From contig OZ024934.1 of NCBI GenBank assembly GCA_964017235.1, forward strand, positions 91,850,706 to 91,914,705: a stretch of DNA of 64,000 bases. The letters run 5' to 3'. Made by a program: the position numbers and the translations under genes. Shown in pieces: positions 55,780 to 64,000 of the stretch (its first letter is position 1; every line of letters begins with the position of its first letter). The notes under the pieces were generated by a model. That model did not search any database, had not been told where the DNA came from, and saw only the letters and a list, made by a program, of their open reading frames with translations. The stretch comes from Sabellastarte sp. h YS-2021 (taxonomy: Eukaryota; Annelida; Polychaeta; Sabellida; Sabellidae).

Positions 55780-58600
55780 CTCCCTTATTATTAGAAGTTG
55801 GCTTCCAAACCTTGAAATAATCTGTTGAGATCTGACACTAAATGGGAGCCTATTCTATTCCACTGGCACAGCAATGGCAAAACCATATCTGCCTATGGCC
55901 TTTCTGGGACCGACTGAGGAAACTGATAATCTATTTCCATGTGTGAGACTACTAGGCTTGATCAGGGATGACAGATAGGGGGATAGAGGTTTCTGGCTTG
56001 GGGATAGAGGTTTCTGGCTTTGAACATGAGGAGGTTGTATTTGAACAGAATACGATATGAAATGGGAAACCAGTGGACCTTTTCTATGTAAGGTTTAACA
56101 TGACTTATTGTCCAATTTGAAAACAAAACAGCAAAGCGCATTTTGGATCTTTTGAAGTTTTGCAACACTGCCTTTGCTGGCACTATACAGTAGGGAATTA
56201 CAATAGTCCAGCCGACTGCTGACTATAGCATTAGCCAGAAGAACTGCAGTGTCAACAGTTAGGAATTTACAGATACATTGAAGATCCCTTAGGTGATAAC
56301 AGCCAGCACAGCAAACCGTTTTTTACTTCCTCTGCTGGTGTTAGAGAGCCTTGAAGGAATTTAACAGGAAAGTTTGGTATAAGTGACTGTCTGGAATATA
56401 TATGGCCAATGAATTCAGTCTTGTCAGGATTAAGGTTCTATGCACACCTTTCATCCAATCCTGAACAGAAACAAGGCACCCAGTCAACTCTTTCATACTG
56501 GTGTCAAAATTCCTATTGCCATTATATTTTGGTGTCATCAGGGACAATGTGTGACTTTAAAACTTGAAATAACTTAACTAAAGGGGGTAATATAAAGAGT
56601 AAAAATGGGGACCTGGAACTGAATCTTTGTGGACACCAAAAGGGAGTTGGAAAGCCTTGGAAAACTTAATGTAAGTCATCTAATTTAATTTTCTGCTTGC
56701 AATTGTTGAGGTAGGAATTTATCCATGTCAACACACTACCATCCCAAACCAGTCTTTTAGAAATCATGTAAGATGGCGTGATCAATTGTGTCAAAAACTG
56801 TGGACAGATCTAACAATGTTAGAGCAACTGCCTTCCCTGAATCCACAGATGTAAATATATCATTATGGATCTTGAGGAGTGCTGTCTCAGTTAACTGAAA
56901 ACTCTTGTATGCTGACTGGTGGACATTGGAGATCTCCTCCTGGCTAATAAAGTCATTTAGCTGTTAAGCCACAACTTTCTCAATTAATTTTGATATAAAA
57001 CTGAGGTTTGACAAAGGTCTATAATTTTTCAAAACATTCTTGTCCATACTTGGTTTTTGAGAAGGGGAGTAACATAAGCAGTTTTAAAGCAATTCGGAAA
57101 GCTGCCCTGCTTGAATGAGTAATTTATGATATTAGAAACAAGAGTTTTGAGTGCATCAGCACATTCCTTAACCTATGACGTTAGAAAAGGATCAATGTCA
57201 CATCTTTTAGTTTTAAAGGATGAAAGAATTTTTAGCACATCATCCTTAGAAACAGGGTTGAAGGGAGACAGGGTATTACAATCGGACTATGTTTGATGAC
57301 TGGGATAGGAGATGAAGATTAGAAGCCATATCTAATTTTTAAACCATTTTTCGCTGAAAAAAGTCCAAACATATTTGCCAGGTCAACAAGATTTGTATGG
57401 TCTGTTAATGCATGGTTTGCATCAGAAGGCTTATGCAGGATCCTTTGGAAGCTGTTCCACAATAACTTCAGTTTCCCTTCATTTTCGGCCATGATTTCTG
57501 AAAAATGAGTACTCCTGGAATGTTCAAGGAGAAATTTGTAACGATTTTTGCTCTCTCACACTTCCTCTCGAAACATTTGGCAGCAAGAATGTCAACATTC
57601 CTGAAGTTTGGGGCTACTCTGGTATGTCCTTCTTCTTCACTGGAGTGTGCTTATCAAGAAGGTTGTGCAAAGTGGTGAGATATTGATGACTGAGAATATT
57701 AGTTGTTTAATCGGGACAACTGATAAGATCTGAATGCAGAATGTCTTCCCTAAACTCTTGGACATTAATTTTATGAATTTTACAAATTCTATCACAACCA
57801 AATTTACAGTTACTTTCACACAAAAAAAATAACTGTAAAATGGTAAGATAGGCCATCGGTAACTTTTGACCAGACTTTCGGGATGAAAGATTCTCTAATG
57901 CATAAAACATCCAGAATAGATGTGGGGGGAATTTATGATTTGAACCAAGCTGTATTGTTTTAGGACATAATTAAATTGTTTGGACCAAGAGTCTTGTTTG
58001 TCAAGATGAAAATTTAAGTTTACCAACAATATATGCTCACCACTTTATAGTGCTGCCCCTTCAAGAAATAACCCCAAACCATCTAGAAATTGGGCCTCTG
58101 GAACACTTGGAGGTTTGTACAGGACATGGGAAGTAACCTCCTGAGCAGAGCTAGTTGATAACTGAACAGAACTGCTTTCATATGCATGGTTGCGACACTG
58201 AAACACATGTCATCCTGAATAAACAAACTGACTCTGCATCCTCTCCGTATAGTACAAAGTATGGAAACATCTATAACTCAGGGGAGTAAAACTGGCAATC
58301 AAATTATCAGTGTCATCTGTCCTGAGCCATCTTTCGGTAAGTGCAATCAGGTCAACATTTTGTATGTTCACAAAAACTCCAGACTTGTTCCTGATTGATC
58401 TAACATTATGCAGGTGTTCCACTTGAGCCGACCCTAGTTGTGAAAGCTGTAGAAACGTACAAAAAAAGGCGCAAAAATAAAACAACTGACAAGACAGTAC
58501 GATTCTAGACAGGACATGATGACTACACCGGCAAGCCAAAGGATTGGGGATGTTTATTGCATGATGAGTCATAGAAGTAGTATGACAAGCCCTAAACACC
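55780..58600 (-). pseudogene. Heavily decayed, nearly full-length CR1/L2-like LINE
   Basis: Reading the minus strand from 58600, the endonuclease start HNVRSIRNKSGVFVN and VDLIALTERWLRTDDTDN come first. Then, after many frame breaks, RT pieces appear: HQSAYKSFQLTETALL and LTLLDLSTVFDTIDHAI near 56790-56940, then VHWFPISYRILFKYNLLMFK near 56060 and WNRI-containing C-terminal remnants near 55850. A 21-bp unit GGGATAGAGGTTTCTGGCTT is tandemly doubled at 55979-56020. The order is that of an APE-type LINE and the copy is old. Confidence 0.75.
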
Positions 58601-58744
58601 TAACACACAAGCTGCATCACAAACAGACAAACTGTAAAGACAAACAGACAAGCTGGGACACTTCCATGACTCATGACGACAAGACTGATTGATTTGGGGG
58701 GTCAGTATCCATAGTCGGGTCCAGTATCGGGATCCATATAACAC

Positions 58745-58752
58745 TATATAAA
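58745..58752 (+). promoter_or_regulatory. TATA-like box upstream of the Harbinger transposase
   Basis: TATATAAA lies 127 bp before the first plausible ATG (58879) of the transposase region. Position and match suggest a core promoter of the transposon, though chance occurrence in AT-rich DNA is possible. Confidence 0.35.
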
Positions 58753-58878
58753 CCTCTCATCACATGTGACAAGCCACTCATTCATCACTGCAAACATAAT
58801 AGCTACACACCAAGATGAACTGTTTGACAAGTTGAGGGTCCTTTGTTTTTTAATGACTTGAACATGTTATTTTTCATC

Positions 58879-60445
58879 ATGATTTCCAGACAAAGGAGAC
58901 AACAGAACCCAGCACCTGCCCAGGCAGCTGCACCACCACAGCCACAGGCCCAACCACGTAGGAGGAGGAAACCACAGAATCCATGGCTTATGCCCTGGAT
59001 ACATCGAAGAGAGTAGAGAGGGTGCTATAGAACATTCTTGGACGAGCTAATAATAACTGACATACCAGGTTACCGGAATTTCATCAGGATGCCACCTGCC
59101 TTCTTTGACTTAACTGAAGAAAGAATTTACCCTTGCTTCAGGACTCAGGAAGTCACCCACAAATTTCACAAAGCCACTACACTGAAAATTATTAATTTGT
59201 CGAAATGGTGCCTAAAACAACAAGTTTTCAAATTGGCTAATTCAAATGCCATTTTCTTGTTGGATGATAGCCAAATGTTGATAACTTATTACTCAGATTA
59301 ACTGAAAACTGATGATAAGAAAAATAGTGCACTTAAACTTAATTTCATAAGAACTTGGCCAATAACAGGTGGCCAAAATGACAAATTAATTGGACTATCA
59401 AGGTCATTTTCTTTTCATAAGTTTGTCTGTTAATTTGTCCAACAAGAAAGTGACAAGTTAAAATTTGTCGATTGGGAAGTTTGTTGTTTTAGGCACCATT
59501 TTGACAAAGTCTTGACGAATTAATGTTTGTCAGAGGTTTCAGTGTAGAAGTTGGTTTGAAACTTGCAGTTACATTGAGGGACAGGAGAAAGCTACACTTC
59601 ACTGCAGTACCATTGGTGGGTTAGCAGAACTACCATTTATAAATTTGTCCCCAAGGTGTGCAAAGCCATCCTTGCAGAATTTCAGCAAGAATATTTGATC
59701 TGTCCAGAACCAGAACAGTGTAGAAAAATTGAGGAGAAATTTAGAAACAGATGGAATGCCCCCATGCTGTAGGTGCACTAGATGGCAAACATATAGCTAT
59801 GAAAAAGGCAAAAAAATTCAGATAGTGAATATTTCAACTACAAGGGTTACTTCTCTGGTACTGTTAGCCTTAGTCGATGCAGAGTACAAGTTTCTGTGGG
59901 TCAATGTGGGGGCCAGTGGTTCATCATCTGATGCACAGATATTCAACTGTAGCAAACTGAGAAGAAAACTTCAGAATGGCAACTTAGGGCTACCACCACC
60001 AGAACCACTGGGACCTGGAGGGCCAAATCTACACTACTTATTTTTAGGGAACGATGTCTGTGCCCTGATGCCTTGGCTGACCAGGGCAAAGAGAATAGCC
60101 AACTACAGGATATCCAGGGGCAGGAGGGTGGTCGAGAATGCTTTTGGAATATTAGTGGGAAGGTTCAGGGTACTGCTGACTACCATGGAACAAAGGCTAA
60201 AAGTTGTGAGGGGCATTGTGTTAACATGTGTGGTACTACATAACGTGCTGAGAAGTCATCAGGGTGGATCAGCAAGGCCACCCACTCCAGCAGACAACAT
60301 ATTACCACCACAGGCTGACCAGGCAGAGCAGGGACAGAATGAGAAGTTTAGAAACCCATCGAGGGAGGCCAAACATCAACGAGACCTACTGAAAGATTAC
60401 ATCAATAACCTAGTGACACTGGCTGGGCAGGAGGATAAGATTTAA
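58879..60445 (+). pseudogene. PIF/Harbinger transposase, interrupted
   Basis: The protein region starts ISRQRRQQNPAPAQAA and a Pro/Gln- and Arg-rich stretch, then NPWLMPWIHRRE, a TAG stop at 59014, and YRNFIRMPPAFFDLTEERI. A MITE interrupts it at 59180-59544. Coding resumes with EVGLKLAVTLR, then YHWWVSRTTIYKFVPKVCKA in another frame, and GALDGKHIAMKKAKKF (first Asp). From 59729 a 238-codon frame holds LLALVDAEYKFLWVNVGASG, SSSDAQIF (second Asp), and IANYRISRGRRVVENAFG (catalytic Glu). These are the DDE_Tnp_4 landmarks. At least three frameshifts besides the insertion make it inactive. A MADF/Myb-like partner gene lies downstream in convergent orientation. Confidence 0.88.
59180..59544. mobile_element. 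365-bp mariner-type MITE inside the Harbinger transposase
   Basis: It begins CACTGAAA and ends TTTCAGTG, with TA at 59178-59179 and 59545-59546, the Tc1/mariner TA target. Subterminal ATGGTGCCTAAAACAACA at the left and TGTTGTTTTAGGCACCAT at the right form long inverted arms. Transposase similarity stops at KFHKA on its left and resumes at GLKLAVTLR on its right, so the insertion split the gene. Confidence 0.88.
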
Positions 60446-61560
60446 GAAGACTGAGAGGAGAACAAGCTGTCATCTATCAGTGCTTTTTAAGACTACCCAA
60501 ATATTCCAAGAACTTTTATTTTAATGGTGTCACACAAATAATAGACCAAATCCCAAACCATTATTAGTCCAATACTATTTAAACAAAATGTACCCCATTT
60601 TAACATATATTCTGAACAATTTCATACCTAAAATTAATCAAAACCAAATAAAGATTTAAACCCAACTCTTCAAATGTCAGATTTCAAACCCTACACACAC
60701 ATTTTTTGAATTTTAGAAAGAAATGTTTTAGTTTTTTTCCAAATTTGAGCAACAATTTCTGTTTTAATACTTTAGAATCAATTTGACCTGTACATAAATA
60801 TATCATTTCACATAAATTTTATAATATTTTTTTTATTTACCACTACAACCCAAATAGCTTAGAAAAATATCTTTGAAGAAAGACACTCTCAATGAAATCT
60901 CGGTCAACAGTGAAAAATTAAGTCAATCAGTCACTAGTCAGTCTTTCAGTCATAACGTGTTGTTCTGTGATACTGTCTGTTTGTCTGTCAGTCCATCTAC
61001 ACATTCATTCAAAGTTAAGTTTTTTTTATTTTTGTGTATGTGTGTTTGAATTTTTTAATTTGTATCAAACATTCACTCACTCATTCACACAATTTTTGTT
61101 ATGTATTTCGAGGAAGCATAAGTGTTGGACAGTGTATTTGTTTTTGTTTTGGGAAGAACAAGCAGCTGAATAATTGTTTTGGAAAGATTCGGATGGCCCT
61201 GATAAGGGCCTTTTTGGTAATACTTATTGCAGGCTAATCTGCTAATATGGGGTGACTCTGCATGCTGTGATGACATTGATGCTGATCTTTGTCGTTGAAC
61301 ATTCGCAATCACTGTTAGAGGTTCTGGTGCTGCTATCTGAGTTTGCTGCACAGCTGATGTGGAGCATCCAGTATTGTCAGTATGTATTCACGTCCTGCTG
61401 TGGCCTATGTTGCTTTTGGAAGTTGAAATGTTGTGACCTGTTGAGTTGTTGTGACCTGTCTCTTGCAATCTTCGGCCTTGTACTGTATTCCACTAAAAAG
61501 TTTTACTGTATCATTCCTGAAGGTCACAAAGTCACGCTCCTCCAGGTGTTCGATTTCGGA
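60446..61560. other. Interior of the Harbinger element between its two genes
   Basis: AT-rich spacer with no domain-bearing frame. AATAAA at 60647-60652 could serve the transposase transcript. A 109-codon plus-strand frame at 61252 overlaps the end of the convergent gene and shows no motif. Confidence 0.4.
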
Positions 61561-62145
61561 TTAGAGATAGTTGCAAAATGACTGTCTTGGATTTGGAGTA
61601 TAATCCTGATGTGCACCCAAGAAACTGGAAATCAGCGACTTCATCTGCTGGAACTGATCTAAAACTGGATCTTCAGCAGTAGTGGTGGCGACAGCAGCCG
61701 GTTGGTGTGAAGGGCTTGTGGTCAACAGTTGATGAGTAACATCTGATGTCATGCTGATTTCCATCTCAGATTCTGTCTCTCGTGAAGTGTCTGGAACTGA
61801 ATCTGTGGCTGTGGCCCCTGAAGGTCTCAGTTGTGACTTAAACGTGGAAGACTTAGACACTCCGTTCCTTGTGATGTGACCTCGTAGAAAACTAAAACTG
61901 TCTCTCAATCAGGTCTGTCTTTCAGTGCTCTTCAATGCAGCTTGTCCTGACTTCGTGTGAGTGAGCTTGCCATATCTGGTACTTTGAGTCTCGAACCACT
62001 TCTTTACAGTGTTGACAGATAAATTCCTGGATGCAGCTAGTCTTTTACAGAGTCCCTCCTTCCTCTGCTTGTCTTTGAATTTCATGTGAATCTTGTCGTA
62101 GAGTTCTGCATTCTGCTTGACACACTCCACAATGGCCACAATCAC
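61561..62145 (-). pseudogene. MADF/Myb-like accessory protein of the Harbinger element, one internal stop
   Basis: The minus-strand frame reads VECVKQNAELYDKIHMKFKD, KQRKEGLCKRLAASRNLSVN and VKKWFETQSTRYGKLTHTKS, the arrangement of MADF/Myb-SANT-like DNA-binding domains. A TGA where TGG is expected (about 61910) ends the first frame; the same frame continues as LRDSFSFLRGHITRNGVSKS with a Ser/Thr-rich linker and a C-terminal DPVLDQFQQMKSLISSFLG helix, probably a dimerisation tail. PIF/Harbinger elements normally carry such a second gene, whose product helps the transposase bind the ends or enter the nucleus. No in-frame ATG is seen before the domain, so the start is lost or spliced. Confidence 0.75.
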
Positions 62146-62234
62146 TCAGGAAAATAGACTTCATTTGCCCCTTCTTCTGCTTGGATCGAGTTGATTCTAC
62201 ATCAGTGTCTGTGTCTTTTTGAGGTCACTTTTCT

Positions 62235-62390
62235 GTTCTTTAAACAGTCTCTTCCATGTGCTCAGTCCTTTCTGTCCTCTCTCTTTCCATCCTCTCTCTG
62301 CCCCTCCCCTCCTTCTCCTGTCCCTCCGTCTCCTCTCTCCTCCCTCTCTCCACTTCTTCTCTCTATATCCTCAGCAGTATCTCCTAACTA
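62235..62390 (+). repeat. Pyrimidine-rich low-complexity tract
   Basis: About 150 bp dominated by CT and CCT words (CCTCTCTCTGCCCCTCCCCT). On the other strand it is purine-rich. The two overlapping open frames through it are compositional artefacts. Confidence 0.8.
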
Positions 62391-62399
62391 AAAATTGTG

Positions 62400-64000
62400 G
62401 TTGAGGATCAGTAGGTACTTTAATCTTTCTCCTTCTGCCCCTTGGCATGTGGTCACAGATGGCTTGTCTGTTTCACTTCAGGGCTTATCGGTTATAAAAA
62501 TTCCCGACTCTAGGATGAAGATGTTAAAAGTTTCCAGCTGGCCTGGAAAACTTATACACATGTCGGGAACATTTACAGACAGGTCCACTAAGGTTACCGA
62601 CAGTATGGTTATTTTTCCCATACAATCTGTTTCTCATCACGTACAGTCTGGATCACCATATTTGTGACAAGCCGGAAAACTGACAGGCTTGATGTATTAA
62701 CTGACAAGGTGGGAAGTGTAACCAACAAGCCGTTAAGTTAAACCGACAGGCCTGTTGCTATGTGGATGTAGTTAGGCTCTGTTACAAGGCTCGGAAATGA
62801 TCATAGAAATATCAAACATCTTTGATATTTCACCGACTCTTCCCGACAAGCCTGGAAACTACAACCGACTGTTACAGACTATGTAAACATTGGTCCCAAC
62901 TCAAAAAAAGACATACTTACCAACTGGTCTGCTCCAGTGGAACACCCGCATTAAGGAGACATCCTGTAAAGTTTATCGAAACTGGGCCAGGGTTGAGGCT
63001 GAAATCACCAGAAAGTACAAGCAAGAAAGACACCCATGGCTTCACATTCCTGAAAGAGTACTAATGTAAGACCCTACGCTTGTGGCCCTGGAATGCCAAA
63101 AATGCAAGAGCAATCCTGTTAATTTATGAGTGAATGCCAGATTCAAAAGTGCAAGACTGGGCTGATGACAAAGGTGGTACACATAAACCAAAATGAGCCA
63201 AAGAACAAGAAAATTCAGATGGGCCAGAGACACGAATGCCAACCAGGAAGGAATAACAAACAAAATGAAGTAATCCATATGCATTTTACTGATAATGTGT
63301 ATGTTGACTGGTGAGAAACCAACTGAAACTCCACTAAGTGTAGAGAGTAAAATTGTATAGTAAATGATAGTAATTATTTGTACCACTTTGTTTTGCTAAA
63401 ACAGCTTTGCAGAAGCTATCTGACAGTCATAACTTATAGGACAATGTGAACAACACTGCTACATAAAATTCCTGGGGGTTTGATAAAAGCCATCCATTGA
63501 AAATGCTACCTTTAAAAATTTACCATATTTTCTGTGGCTTACAGCTATATTGTAGTTTAACATAGGAGGGGTTTCCTAATGAGGGTACCGTTAATTTCTT
63601 TATTTAATACTATTTTCTGAAATTTAAAAGGGAAAAGTACCCATTACCATTGTATGCTTGTAATTTGATGCATTGATAATGAGTAGAATACAATTTTCAC
63701 AAATTTTTACTTGTTACTGAAAACTACGAAAACTACAGTTTAACCTTTTGATCTTTCAACTTTGAAAAACAGTTGCAGTATAAATTGATATAAAGGTAAA
63801 CTGGTCGACTTTTTTCAGTGGTACTTCCTGTTAATCTAGAAATCTTTTACTTAAAAGAGACAGATTCCATGTGGTAGATAACAATCAAACTACACACTGT
63901 TCATTACTTTATATACAGAGAAACAGTAAAAGGTAAAGCATCTACTTCCGTTTTACTGTTTTACTGTTTTATGGTTTTGGAATACTATATTATCTCTCTT
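62400..64000. other. Right end of window, no gene seen
   Basis: Between 62550 and 62870 related words such as GACAAGCCGGAAAACTGACA and GACAAGCCTGGAAACTACA recur loosely, suggesting a degenerate repeat. The remainder is AT-rich with only motif-free frames; a TTTTACTGTTTTACTG run lies near 63950. Confidence 0.4.

Noticed and set aside
61252..61581. 109-codon plus-strand Cys-rich frame
   Set aside because: It overlaps the end of the better supported minus-strand MADF-like gene and has no recognisable motif or splice context.
62191..62404. Two overlapping Ser/Pro/Leu-rich frames
   Set aside because: They are the translation of a CT-rich low-complexity tract in two frames.

Overview
The window looks like animal nuclear DNA, most likely from a marine lophotrochozoan such as a mollusc. 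The evidence is AT-rich DNA, small exons with GT-AG splice sites, tRNA-derived SINEs, CR1/L2-like and L1-like LINEs, a tyrosine-recombinase retrotransposon, PIF/Harbinger DNA transposons and many palindromic MITEs. No database search was possible, so the organism call is an inference.

Three spliced host genes can be assembled by eye, all on the minus strand. (1) A rhodopsin-class GPCR (8272 to 619) has four readable coding exons covering all seven membrane segments; its 5.8 kb first readable intron holds a SINE relic and a Harbinger relic. (2) Gene A (52187 to 44725, 197 aa) and (3) gene B (36124 to 25410, 200 aa) are tandem paralogues for small secreted cysteine-rich proteins. Each has a signal-peptide exon, two copies of an eight-cysteine module encoded by an exon pair, and a C-terminal cysteine domain with a CCxxC ending. 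All five intron phases (1,2,1,2,1) match between the two genes. I do not recognise this protein architecture as a named family, and it is the most interesting host content here.

The best-preserved mobile element is a 7.2 kb Ngaro-like tyrosine-recombinase retrotransposon (16484-23654). Its three ORFs are all open: a Gag-like protein with a zinc-binding motif, RT-RNase H, and a tyrosine recombinase. Its split direct repeats run A1-ORFs-B1-A2-spacer-B2; the two B copies look identical and the A copies differ at one base, so insertion appears recent. A relic of another recombinase ORF lies just downstream, behind a 31-bp tandem array.

The rest is mostly repeat debris. From left to right: a Harbinger relic (3.3-4.3 kb), L1-like relics (9.4-9.8 and 11.5-12.2 kb), a CR1/L2-like LINE with a 2A-like NPGP motif inside intron 2 of gene B (31.7-35.3 kb), four copies of one palindromic MITE family within and between genes A and B, a 1.6 kb foldback element (41.1-42.7 kb), and SINEs with clear target-site duplications. 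The right end has truncated LINEs (53.5-58.6 kb) and a decayed Harbinger transposon (58.9-62.1 kb) with a transposase interrupted by a mariner-type MITE and a convergent MADF/Myb-like accessory gene. Large stretches at 4.3-7.4, 12.2-16.4, 52.2-53.5 and 62.4-64.0 kb show no gene that I can support.
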